From Paraburkholderia translucens (GTDB lineage: Bacteria; Pseudomonadota; Gammaproteobacteria; Burkholderiales; Burkholderiaceae): a DNA stretch of 64,000 nucleotides. The stretch is from assembly GCF_020881035.1 (NCBI RefSeq), contig NZ_JAJITC010000012.1:141082-205081 (forward strand). The letters are read 5' to 3'. Positions 18,461 through 26,743 of this stretch are shown in pieces. The translations under genes and the position numbers were made by a program. The number at the start of each line of letters is the position of its first letter. Positions within the stretch are counted from its first letter, which is position 1. The notes below the pieces were generated by a model that saw only the letters and a list, made by a program, of their open reading frames with translations, was not told the DNA's origin and searched no databases.

Positions 18461-18842
18461 TGGCACTCCTTCCTGAGGTGCGCGGTCCTGTACATCGAGG
18501 ATGGTTCACCGGCGCCGAGCATTCGCTGTGCCATTCGTCTCATGCGGCGCGGGCAAGCGCCGCAGAGCGCGGGCCGGCGGGAGAAGCGCTGTTGCGTGCC
18601 CCATTTTCACGGGGCAAGAAGCGCTGTGGCGTTCCCTGTTTCTACAAACGGCGATGTAACTTCGCGCCGCGCGCGCGGCATCGGTACTACGATGAGTGCA
18701 GGGATTGTCCGGAGGAATGCCGATCGCGGAAGGGAGTAGACCGGTATCGATCGGCCGTTTTTACAGCGGCGTCTGGCGCGCCGCTTGCTTGCCGTCGCTC
18801 CTTCGAGAAGTCTCTGCCGACCGCGTCACGACCCAGGATCTC
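18461..18842. other. Divergent intergenic region with imperfect direct repeats
   Basis: This stretch separates the glycan operon from the ABC transporter gene and must hold the promoters of both. I see no good sigma-70 boxes. Two near-identical 16-base elements (agaagcgctgttgcgt at 18582-18597 and agaagcgctgtggcgt at 18617-18632) flank a short GCCCC/GGGGC hairpin. They could be regulator sites, or chance similarity. Confidence 0.4.
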
Positions 18843-21503
18843 ATGCCGAATTCTGCCCAGGTGCCTCGCTCCGAACTGACTCGCCGGATCTTTTCCGACC
18901 TCGCGCAAGCGGTATGGCGTTATCGCGGGCAGACCATCGGGGCGCTCGTGCTGATGATCGCCGCGCGGCTCTCGACGGTGCTGGTGCCGCTCACGCTCAA
19001 GCACATCGTCGACGAGCTCGGCCATCCGCCCGAGCATTTGGTGTTTCCGGTATTCCTCGTGCTCGCCTATGCGCTGCTGCGCTTTTTCGGCGACGCGCTC
19101 AACGAGGCGCGCGACGTCGTGTTCAGCATCGTCGTGCAGCGTACGGTCGCGGCGCTGACCGAGCGGACCTTCGCGCACCTGCATCGGCTCAGCGCGCGCT
19201 TTCACGCGCGGCGCGAGACCGGCGCGATCGTGCGCGACGTGCAGAAAGGCGCTGACGGTATCGGTTTTCTGCTCGGCACTGCACTGTTTACGATCGTGCC
19301 GACGCTGTTCGAGATCGTGGTGATCGTCGCGATCATGGTGCACAACTACGCGCGCGAATTCATGTTCGCGATCGTCGCGACCTTCGTGCTGTACGCGGGC
19401 TATACGTTCGTGTTCACGCGGCGGCGCGTCGCGTTCCAGCGCGCGGTCAATCTGCTGGAGGCGCAGTCAGACGGGCGGCTCGTCGATAGTCTGCTGAACT
19501 ACGACACGGTCAAGTACTTCGCGACCGAACACAACGAAACTCAACGGCTCAGCGACGTGCTGGAGAAGTGGGTGCACGCGCGGATCGCCAACCAGCACGC
19601 GTTGACCGCCTTGCACGTAGGACAGAGCGGGGTGATCGCGCTCGGGGTGGCGGCGGTGATGCTGCTGGCCGCCGAGCACGTGGTGGCCGGCACCATGAGC
19701 GTCGGCGACCTGATTCTGGTGAACGCGTACCTGATCCAGATCTGCATGCCGTTGAACACGCTCGGCTTCGTGTTTCGCGAGACCAACGACGCGCTCGTCA
19801 ACGTCGAGCGGATGTTCGTGATCCTGGCGGCGCGCGGCCGCGTCGGCGAGGATATCGACGCGCGCGACGCGCAGCCGCTGAAGGTCGGCGCGGGCCTGAT
19901 CGAGTTCGAGCATGTCGACTTCGGCTATGATGCCGCGCGCCAGGTGTTGCGCGACGTCGATTTCCGCGCGTATCCGGGCAAGACGCTCGCGGTGGTCGGC
20001 GGCAGCGGCTCGGGCAAATCGACGCTCGTGAAGCTGCTGTTCCGGCTGTATAGGCCCGAGGGCGGCACGATCCGCATCGACGGGCAGGACATCAGCCTGG
20101 TCACGCAGCGCAGTCTGCGCGAGGCGATCGGCATCGTGCCGCAGGACACCGTGCTGTTCAATGAAACGATCGCCTACAACATTGCCTACGGACGTGCGTC
20201 GGCGACGCGCGCGGACGTCGTTCGGGCAGCCCGGGCCGCGCAGCTCGACGAGTTCATCGAGCGCTTGCCGGACCATTACGACACGCGCGTCGGCGAGCGC
20301 GGCGTGCGGCTGTCGGGCGGCGAGCGGCAGCGCATCGCGATTGCCCGCGCGATTCTGAAGGACCCGCGCATCATCGTGTTCGACGAGGCGACCTCGGCGC
20401 TCGACACGCGCTCGGAGCGCGCGATCCAGACCGAGCTCACACGCCTCGCGCAAGGCCGCACGTCGATCGTGATTGCGCACCGGCTTTCCACCGTCGTCGA
20501 CGCGGACTGGATTCTGGTGATGGAGCACGGGCAGGTGGTGGAGCAGGGCACGCATCGCGAACTGCTCTCACGCGAGGGCATGTACGCGAAGATGTGGTCG
20601 CTGCAATGGCAGCAGGGCGAACTCGAACACGCGCAGCGCCGGCTGACCGCGCGATCGGTCAGCGTCAGCGCATTGACGGCCGGTGTGATCGACGCGCTGC
20701 ACGACGAGATCGCCGAGCAAGGGGTGGTGGTCTACGCGGAGCCGACCGGCAACGAGCTGCGCGTGACGGGCGACCCGAGCGTGCTGCAACCGCTGATCGC
20801 CGAGCTGTGCCGCAACGAGCTCGCACAGGCGAGCCGCGGGCAGCGCATCGCATTGCGCGCGCAACGTCACGGCAATCATGTGTGGATCAGCGTGCTCGGC
20901 ATGGGGGACAAGCCCGCCGAATTGTCGCAGGCAACGGCGCGGCATATGGAAAGCGCGCTGGCGGCCGCGGGCGGCGGCTTCACGCTGATGCCGGTGGATG
21001 GGCGGCTCGCCTATGTGGCGATGCTGCCGCTGCGGCCGGTCGCGGAGGCGCAGGCGCCGGTGAGGGCGCTGCCGGCGGCGGATGCGGGCGAGCCCGCTGC
21101 GCTCGACGGCGTCTTCGTCATCGCGATCGACGATCAGGAAGAAGCGCGCGACGCGCTCGAAGCGGTGCTGAGCGCGAACGGCGCGCGCGTGCGGCTGTTC
21201 GCGGCGGGTGCCGAAGCGCTGGACTGGCTGCGGGCGACCGACCCGGCGCAATGGCCGCAGGTGCTGCTTTGCGATCTGGTGCTGGCGGGCGAAGATGGCT
21301 ACGACGTGTTGCGCCGCTTGCGCGAGCTGGAGGGCGAGCAGCCCTCGTCGCCGCGCCGGCCTTTGCCCGCCATCGCGCTGACCGGCTACGCCGAAGCACT
21401 CGACGAAACGCGCACGCACGGCGCACGCTTCGACGCGCATCTACACAAGCCCGTGCCGCCCGAAGAACTGATCGCCGCGATCGGACGCCTCGTGCGTGTT
21501 TGA
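18843..21503 (+). CDS. Atm1/HMT1-like ABC exporter fused to a degenerate ATPase-like region and a receiver domain
   Basis: This protein has about 886 residues. Residues 1-350 are a six-helix exporter domain with Atm1-family features (VPLTLKHIVDELG, VRDVQKGADGIGFLL, LLNYDTVKYFATEHNE). The nucleotide-binding domain has Walker A GGSGSGKST (about 385), signature LSGGERQR (about 490) and FDEATSALD. Residues about 610-740 look like a worn histidine-kinase ATPase-like fold (GDPSVLQPLIAELCRNEL). Residues about 757-886 form a response-regulator receiver with IAIDDQEEA, the acceptor site CDLVLAGEDGYD (Asp811) and Lys869 in HLHKP. The fusion is unusual. The start is uncertain: an AGGA precedes the ATG at 18843, while a GTG at 18696 and an ATG at 18717 are also in frame. 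Confidence 0.85.
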   Translation: MPNSAQVPRSELTRRIFSDLAQAVWRYRGQTIGALVLMIAARLSTVLVPLTLKHIVDELGHPPEHLVFPVFLVLAYALLRFFGDALNEARDVVFSIVVQRTVAALTERTFAHLHRLSARFHARRETGAIVRDVQKGADGIGFLLGTALFTIVPTLFEIVVIVAIMVHNYAREFMFAIVATFVLYAGYTFVFTRRRVAFQRAVNLLEAQSDGRLVDSLLNYDTVKYFATEHNETQRLSDVLEKWVHARIANQHALTALHVGQSGVIALGVAAVMLLAAEHVVAGTMSVGDLILVNAYLIQICMPLNTLGFVFRETNDALVNVERMFVILAARGRVGEDIDARDAQPLKVGAGLIEFEHVDFGYDAARQVLRDVDFRAYPGKTLAVVGGSGSGKSTLVKLLFRLYRPEGGTIRIDGQDISLVTQRSLREAIGIVPQDTVLFNETIAYNIAYGRASATRADVVRAARAAQLDEFIERLPDHYDTRVGERGVRLSGGERQRIAIARAILKDPRIIVFDEATSALDTRSERAIQTELTRLAQGRTSIVIAHRLSTVVDADWILVMEHGQVVEQGTHRELLSREGMYAKMWSLQWQQGELEHAQRRLTARSVSVSALTAGVIDALHDEIAEQGVVVYAEPTGNELRVTGDPSVLQPLIAELCRNELAQASRGQRIALRAQRHGNHVWISVLGMGDKPAELSQATARHMESALAAAGGGFTLMPVDGRLAYVAMLPLRPVAEAQAPVRALPAADAGEPAALDGVFVIAIDDQEEARDALEAVLSANGARVRLFAAGAEALDWLRATDPAQWPQVLLCDLVLAGEDGYDVLRRLRELEGEQPSSPRRPLPAIALTGYAEALDETRTHGARFDAHLHKPVPPEELIAAIGRLVRV

Positions 21504-21507
21504 GGTC

Positions 21508-22437
21508 TTAACCCGGCGCGTCGAACTTCCCCACGGTAGTTGCGGCGTGTGCGCCGGGATTGCGTTCGGCCGCGCGCACACGGGCGCGCATCGCGAGGAT
21601 GGGTTGCGGGACCACCTGGCGGCGTGGGGCGGCCCACGCCAGCCCCGCCAGCAGTTCGATGCCATCGCGTGCCAGCGTGCCTTCGCGCGTGAACACGCCG
21701 AGCGCGCGCAGCGTTGTGGCCAACGCTTCGCTCCACGGCAAACGCAGCCATGCCACCCACGCGGCGTTACGCGCGAGCATGCGACGCCGCAACGCGCTGT
21801 CGCGCGCCGGCGACGGATGATGATGGAGCGTCATCTGATCGCAGTAGACGATCGCGTATCCCGAGGCGAGCACGTCGAGCGAAACGAGCGCTTCCTCCCC
21901 GCCGATGAAAAGACGCGGCTCGTAGCCGCCGATTTCGCGAAACAGCGCGGTGCGAAACACGCACGCACCGGCCATATAGCCGATCAAGGAGGGTCCGGGC
22001 AGGCCGACGCTGCCGAGGGGGCTTGCGCGCATCAACACACAGGTCGGATCCGTCGTGTCGTCGGGGCCGACGACCACGCGTGCATTGAGCACGCCGACGC
22101 GCGGCCAGGCGTCGAGAAGTTGCACCGCGAGTTCGAGCGAGCCGGGGGCCCACCAGGTGTCGTCGTCGCAGAACGCGACATACTCGGTGTCGACGCACGC
22201 GAGCGCGAGGTTGCGGCCTGCCGCGCCGAGGTTGCTGTGGCATTCCACGACGCGAATACTCGGGAAGCGCGCTGAAACGAGCGCGACCGTGCCGTCGGTA
22301 GAGCCATTGTCGGCGAGGATGACCGGCGGATTTTCGGGCAGTGCGAGCAGCCGCTCCAGGTTGGCGAGCAATTCGCCCGCACGGTTATACGTGAGAACGA
22401 CAATTGAAATGCGCGGGTGAGTGGGGTTTGGTTGCAT
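21508..22437 (-). CDS. GT2 family glycosyltransferase
   Basis: This 309-residue soluble GT2 enzyme has VVLTYNRAGELLANL, ADNGSTDGTVAL and the metal-binding FCDDDTWWAPG, followed by GEEALVSLDVLASGY in the acceptor region. It resembles rhamnosyl- or other sugar transferases of cell-surface glycans. It converges on the ABC transporter gene with only four bases between the stops and is followed upstream by the PIG-L gene, with which it likely forms a two-gene unit. Confidence 0.87.
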   Translation of the reverse strand: MQPNPTHPRISIVVLTYNRAGELLANLERLLALPENPPVILADNGSTDGTVALVSARFPSIRVVECHSNLGAAGRNLALACVDTEYVAFCDDDTWWAPGSLELAVQLLDAWPRVGVLNARVVVGPDDTTDPTCVLMRASPLGSVGLPGPSLIGYMAGACVFRTALFREIGGYEPRLFIGGEEALVSLDVLASGYAIVYCDQMTLHHHPSPARDSALRRRMLARNAAWVAWLRLPWSEALATTLRALGVFTREGTLARDGIELLAGLAWAAPRRQVVPQPILAMRARVRAAERNPGAHAATTVGKFDAPG

Positions 22438-22451
22438 CTGATGCGACGGCG

Positions 22452-23264
22452 TCAGCGGATGGATTGCGAGGGCACAGCAAGGTCCATGCCCTCTGTCGTG
22501 TCATTTGCGTCGTTCGACTCGCAACGGCTCAGTTGCCAATAGCGTTCCGGCGAAAACAGGCTCGCCTGCGCATCCGGTCCGAACGCGCGCAGTTGGCTGC
22601 CATAGGCGTCGAGCGCTGCGCGTTTCATGCGCTCTTGCTGCGGCATGCACGCCACGGACAACGCATTCGGCGTGTCGGCGGCATAGCCGCTTTTCGCAAG
22701 GTGGCACAGACGTGCTTGCACGACACCGGGGATGCGACGGTAGGGCACGTCTTCATAGGCGACGAACGTCGTGGCGGGTTGACGCTGCAACAGCGCGAGA
22801 CAGGCAGTGGCCACGAGAACGTGATCCGAATGGAACAGGCCCAGCGGCATCATCACGCATGTCGGCCTGGTGTCGGAAACAGTCCGGTTCAACGCGGCGG
22901 AGAGTTCCCCCACATCGGGCGATGCATCGTATTGGGCGTCGCGGAACGGTAAGTGCAAGGGGCGCGCCGAAAGCAGCCCGAGCGCTTCACGGTCTTCTCT
23001 CCGACGCGCCCGCATCGCTTCGAACGCATCGGCGAAACCGGACGCGCGGTCCCAATCCGTCGTCATGTTGCGCGGCGGCGGCGCGGTGAAGACCGTGCAA
23101 ACGACGGTGCCGGGATGCGCGGCGATCAAAAGTCCGCAACTAAGGACCGCATCGTCGAGATGCGGTGAGATAACGAGCAGGCGCCGGTTCGATTCCATAC
23201 CGGCCGTTAGCAAGCGCTGTGCCGCCGGTGCGCGGCGGGAAACCTCGTAGCGGGAATGACACAT
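22452..23264 (-). CDS. PIG-L/LmbE-type deacetylase
   Basis: This 270-residue protein carries the zinc-binding motif SPHLDDAVLSCG (H-x-D-D) and the second histidine pair in LFHSDH. The family removes N-acetyl or similar groups from sugars, for example in GlcNAc-inositol. A decent AGGG site precedes the ATG at 23264; a later ATG at 23198 also fits the conserved core. Its place beside a GT2 gene suggests it modifies an N-acetylated sugar in the surface glycan. The substrate is unknown. Confidence 0.85.
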   Translation of the reverse strand: MCHSRYEVSRRAPAAQRLLTAGMESNRRLLVISPHLDDAVLSCGLLIAAHPGTVVCTVFTAPPPRNMTTDWDRASGFADAFEAMRARRREDREALGLLSARPLHLPFRDAQYDASPDVGELSAALNRTVSDTRPTCVMMPLGLFHSDHVLVATACLALLQRQPATTFVAYEDVPYRRIPGVVQARLCHLAKSGYAADTPNALSVACMPQQERMKRAALDAYGSQLRAFGPDAQASLFSPERYWQLSRCESNDANDTTEGMDLAVPSQSIR

Positions 23265-23303
23265 GCTGACCCTGTGGTTTTACCGCCGCTTAACGCACCC
23301 GCC

Positions 23304-24407
23304 ATGAGTCCCGCTTCAAATCCGCCCGCCCACATCCGAATCGTTGAGGTCCGCAAAGGTCAGGTAACCGAATCGATGTCGCGCGACACGTTTCGCGAAC
23401 GCTTCATGGCCCGCTTCTACGATCCGGCCTTCCGCGCGGAAGACGCGGCGCTCGTGCGCCTCGAAGCGATTGCCTGGGATGCTTATTCGCAGGGCCGCAA
23501 GGCGCCGGTCACCGAAAAGGCCGGACCGGGATTCGCCGACCCGGACTACGATCTGTCGGTCGAATGGCGCGCCGCGAGCGAGCGCGTGAAGGCGGCGCAA
23601 GCGTGGCAACGCGATCCGGCGTCGCACTCGCGGGTGCTCGTAATCAACGCGTCGTCGCGCAACGACTACACCTGCCCCGGTGAAATGTCCAAGAGCTTCC
23701 GGCTCGCGAAGATTGCGCAGCAGACGCTCGAACGCAGGTCCTGCGACGTCGATTTCCTCGACCTGTCGCGCCTGAACTCCGATCGCGATCTGCACATTCA
23801 TCCGTGCAAGGGCTGCGTGTCGACCGCGATGCCGCTGTGCCACTGGCCATGCAGTTGCTATCCGAATCATTCGCTCGGGCTCGTCAACGACTGGATGAAT
23901 GACATCTACGAACGCTTTGCCGCCTGCCACGGTGTGCTGATCGTGACGCCTGTCTACTGGTATCACGTGTCCGCACCGCTGAAGCTGATGATGGATCGCC
24001 TCGTGTGCGCGGACGGCGGCAATCCCGATCCGACCTCGACTCACGGCAAGAAACCAGACGAAGCAAAGCGTCTCGAGCTTGCTGGCTGGGACTATCCGAA
24101 ACATCTGGCGGGCAGAGCCTATGGCGTCGTCGTGCACGGCGACGTCGCGGGTATCGAGGACTCGCGCAGAGTCTTGGCCGACTGGCTCGACTGGATGGGC
24201 TTCGTCGAATCGGGCGCGAAGTCGCGGCTCGATCGGTTTATCGGCTACTACGAGCCCTATGCGACTAGCCATGAAGCGCTCGATGGCGACGAGGACATGC
24301 AGCAGGAAGTGGCCAACGTGGCCGAAGCAGTCGCGGCCTGCGTCGAGCAGATTCGCGCCGGCCGCAAGGAACCTGATGACAGTCTCGGCACCCCACATGC
24401 GAAATGA
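23304..24407 (+). CDS. Flavodoxin-like NAD(P)H-dependent reductase
   Basis: This protein of about 367 residues contains a flavodoxin-like FMN reductase core: SRVLVINASSRNDYTCPGEM for the FMN phosphate loop, HPCKGCVSTAMPLC, and VLIVTPVYWYHVSAPLKLMM. It has a longer N-terminal extension (about 110 residues) than simple FMN reductases and five cysteines around the CKGC loop. That spacing (HPCKGC...CHWPCSC) might bind a metal, but I cannot show it. The start is uncertain: an ATG at 23256 is in frame but overlaps the divergent PIG-L start, and neither site has a strong ribosome site. Confidence 0.75.
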   Translation: MSPASNPPAHIRIVEVRKGQVTESMSRDTFRERFMARFYDPAFRAEDAALVRLEAIAWDAYSQGRKAPVTEKAGPGFADPDYDLSVEWRAASERVKAAQAWQRDPASHSRVLVINASSRNDYTCPGEMSKSFRLAKIAQQTLERRSCDVDFLDLSRLNSDRDLHIHPCKGCVSTAMPLCHWPCSCYPNHSLGLVNDWMNDIYERFAACHGVLIVTPVYWYHVSAPLKLMMDRLVCADGGNPDPTSTHGKKPDEAKRLELAGWDYPKHLAGRAYGVVVHGDVAGIEDSRRVLADWLDWMGFVESGAKSRLDRFIGYYEPYATSHEALDGDEDMQQEVANVAEAVAACVEQIRAGRKEPDDSLGTPHAK

Positions 24408-24435
24408 TCCTCATCGCTCATGAGAAGGGCGAAAC

Positions 24436-24795
24436 ATGCCAAACGACGAAGCGACGAGCCCGCAGTCCCAGCGGCGCCGGCTGGGAGGATGGCTGCCGTC
24501 TGAAGAAGCGCATCTCGCGCGCTACCGGACCACGTTGGCCGCCAAAGCGCGCGAACGTGCGCGCACGGCGCCGCGCACGCGCGCCGTCGAGGAACTCGCG
24601 GCCCTGCTCGAAGGCGACCCCGTGCTACGCATGGATATGACGCGGGCGATACGCCAGGCGCAGGAGGCGGGCTACGTGCTCGGCTATGGATCGATCGGCG
24701 AGCTGATGACGATCGTCGACTACCTGATGACCTACGCGCCGCCGTTCAGCGAATCCGCGGATCGACCTGCTGCCTCGTGTTCGAGCCGGGGGTGA
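24436..24795 (+). CDS. Orphan domain resembling the N-terminal region of phosphatidylserine decarboxylase-like proteins
   Basis: This 119-residue protein starts MPNDEATSPQSQRRRLGGWL. It contains WLPSEEAHLARYR, GDPVLRMDMTRAIRQA and IVDYLMTYAPPFS. To my reading it matches the helical PSDC domain found before the catalytic domain of some phosphatidylserine decarboxylases, where an LN..L..AP-F segment is conserved. No catalytic domain (LGST motif) follows in any frame before the convergent glycosyltransferase gene. It is either a truncated gene or a stand-alone version. A GAAGGG ribosome site precedes the ATG. Confidence 0.6.
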   Translation: MPNDEATSPQSQRRRLGGWLPSEEAHLARYRTTLAAKARERARTAPRTRAVEELAALLEGDPVLRMDMTRAIRQAQEAGYVLGYGSIGELMTIVDYLMTYAPPFSESADRPAASCSSRG

Positions 24796-24907
24796 TAGAC
24801 CGCTTCGTCGCGGAGCCGCCATTCGGCGACGGGCAGCCGCCCATCAAGGTCAACGCGGCCGTTGCGCGGGTAGCGTCGCGCAACGCGCCCGCGTCGCAAG
24901 GCAGCGG

Positions 24908-26005
24908 CTAGACCGGTCGCGTCCCATCGAGCCGCAAATCCAACTGCGCCGCGGCGCGCGGGGGATCGCTCGGGTCTTGCGCGAGAAGCGTGTCGTAGAT
25001 CGTCAGGTAGTCGTCGGTCATACGGGCGGCCGTGAAACGATGCTCGAACACGCGGCGGCATGCGCCGCGCTCGATGCTGTCGATGCGGGCAACGGACTGC
25101 ACGGCCTCATCCACGTTGTCGACGACCAGACCGTTCACGCCGTCTTCGAGCAATTCGGGTACCGCGCCTCGCCGAAACGCGATCACCGGGGTGCCGCACG
25201 CCATCGCCTCGATCATCACCATGCCGAACGGCTCGTCCCATTCGATTGGCAGCAGCAACGCGCGCGCATTCCCGATCAACTGCCGGCGTACGAGGCCGCC
25301 CACTTCGCCGAGGTATTCGACGAACGCGCGAGAGCGCTGCAATAGCGGTTCGATCCGCTCGCGGAAATAGTTGCGCTCGCCGGGATGAATCTTCGCGGCA
25401 ATCTTCAACGGCACGCCGCTGCGCCGGGCAATTTCGATGGCGAGATCGGGACGTTTCTCCGGCATCATGCGACCGAGAAAAAGCAGGTAGGCCCCGGCCA
25501 TCGGTTGAAATTCGAACTCGCCGAGCGGCAGGCCGTGATGGACCGTGCCCTGCCAGTTCGCCCACGGCACCGGCCGGCGCTGACTGGCGGAGATCGACAC
25601 CACCGGCACCCGCGCGAATTCGCGAAACAGGGGGCCATGATCGTATGGCAGCAAACGGCCGTGCAGCGTCGTCAACGTGCGGCACGGCGAGCGGTCGGCC
25701 CATGCGAAATGCAGCGGCTCCCCATGAAAATGAATGACGTCGAAGCGCTGCGCGTCGCCGATCACACGCGCGAGTTGGCGGACGTGGTGCGTTTGCGTGT
25801 CCCACACGTTCGCGTCGCGCCACAGACCGCGAGCGCAGATCGGCACGAGTCGCGCGGCGGTGGCCGAATCGGCGCTCGCATAGAGCGTCACGTCGTGGCC
25901 GCGCGCGACCAGTTCTTCGGTCAGATACGACACCACACGTTCAGTCGCGCCGTATGCGAACGGCGGCACGCTTTCGTAAAGCGGGGCGATCTGGGCAATT
26001 CTCAT
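24908..26005 (-). CDS. Glycosyltransferase, GT4
   Basis: This 365-residue GT-B enzyme begins MRIAQIAPLYESVPPFAYGA, followed by TERVVSYLTEELVARGHDVT. The donor site WDEPFGMVMIEAMACGTPVI holds the E-x7-E pair, and the linker LFLGRMMPEKRPDLAIEIAR is typical of GT4. It stands alone on the minus strand between the orphan PSD-like gene and hemerythrin. A link to the glycan cluster 6 kb away is possible but not shown. Confidence 0.88.
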   Translation of the reverse strand: MRIAQIAPLYESVPPFAYGATERVVSYLTEELVARGHDVTLYASADSATAARLVPICARGLWRDANVWDTQTHHVRQLARVIGDAQRFDVIHFHGEPLHFAWADRSPCRTLTTLHGRLLPYDHGPLFREFARVPVVSISASQRRPVPWANWQGTVHHGLPLGEFEFQPMAGAYLLFLGRMMPEKRPDLAIEIARRSGVPLKIAAKIHPGERNYFRERIEPLLQRSRAFVEYLGEVGGLVRRQLIGNARALLLPIEWDEPFGMVMIEAMACGTPVIAFRRGAVPELLEDGVNGLVVDNVDEAVQSVARIDSIERGACRRVFEHRFTAARMTDDYLTIYDTLLAQDPSDPPRAAAQLDLRLDGTRPV

Positions 26006-26082
26006 GGGTCGTCGAGCAAAGAAAGAGAGGCGGCCGCAATGCCTGGCACTGCACCGCGAGTAGCAAGCCACGTACCGCCGGG

Positions 26083-26111
26083 GGAACCTCGCCGCTGGGT
26101 ATGGCGTTTGC
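26083..26111 (+). promoter_or_regulatory. Candidate ECF-type promoter before hemerythrin gene
   Basis: GGAACC (26083-26088) and GTTTGC (26106-26111) are separated by 17 bases, 33 bases before the hemerythrin ATG. The pattern matches the candidate promoters of the ECF sigma operon (40527-40554) and the second anti-sigma-like gene (41360-41388). Confidence 0.5.
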
Positions 26112-26144
26112 TCGATCGGGGACACTGGATAGAGAGGACCCGCC

Positions 26145-26708
26145 ATGAACAGGCATGCGACCAAACCCGCATCAGAACAGACGAAGTCTGCCGCTCCGCG
26201 CGAAACCGCGAGTACGCCCGACGCGCTCGCGCTGCTCATAGACGATCACCGCAAAGTCGAGAAACTGTTCGACGCTTTCGGCCAGTCTCGCGGCGACGAG
26301 CGCGACGCGCTCGAAGCCAAAGCCACGTTGGCGCAGCGCGCGTGCGAAGAGTTGACGATGCACGCCATGATCGAGGAGGAGTTGCTGTATCCGGCCGCGC
26401 AGCGAGCGCTGCCAGACGATGACCAACTCGACGTCGACGAGTCCTACGTCGAGCATTTTCTCGTGAAGACGCTGATAGCGCGATTCGAGACGCTGAAGGC
26501 GGGAGACAAGGGCTTCGACGCGACGTTCAAGGTCATGTCCGAGCTCGTGCGGCATCACATCGAGGAAGAGGAAAGCGAACTGTTTCCGGCGCTGCGGCGC
26601 AGCGGCTGCGATCTCGCCGCCCTCGGCGAACAGATCGCGGCGCGCAAGCAAACGCTGCAAGCGAGGCTGGACGAGGCGGGCAGTCGCGCGGTCGGCGACA
26701 GGACCTGA
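26145..26708 (+). CDS. Hemerythrin HHE cation-binding protein
   Basis: This 187-residue protein has the histidine/glutamate pattern of the hemerythrin-like HHE fold: IDDHRKVEKLFDAF, HAMIEEELLYPAA, VEHFLVKTLIARF and ELVRHHIEEEESELFPAL. These residues bind a di-iron centre. Such proteins bind O2 or NO or protect against nitrosative and oxidative stress. The first 28 residues are a disordered, Thr/Ala/Ser-rich extension. It is followed 35 bp later by a zinc alcohol dehydrogenase gene, so the two may be co-transcribed. A candidate ECF promoter lies just upstream. Confidence 0.9.
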   Translation: MNRHATKPASEQTKSAAPRETASTPDALALLIDDHRKVEKLFDAFGQSRGDERDALEAKATLAQRACEELTMHAMIEEELLYPAAQRALPDDDQLDVDESYVEHFLVKTLIARFETLKAGDKGFDATFKVMSELVRHHIEEEESELFPALRRSGCDLAALGEQIAARKQTLQARLDEAGSRAVGDRT

Positions 26709-26743
26709 CGCGCGCAAGCGCCATCGAACATCGGAGGTGGGTG

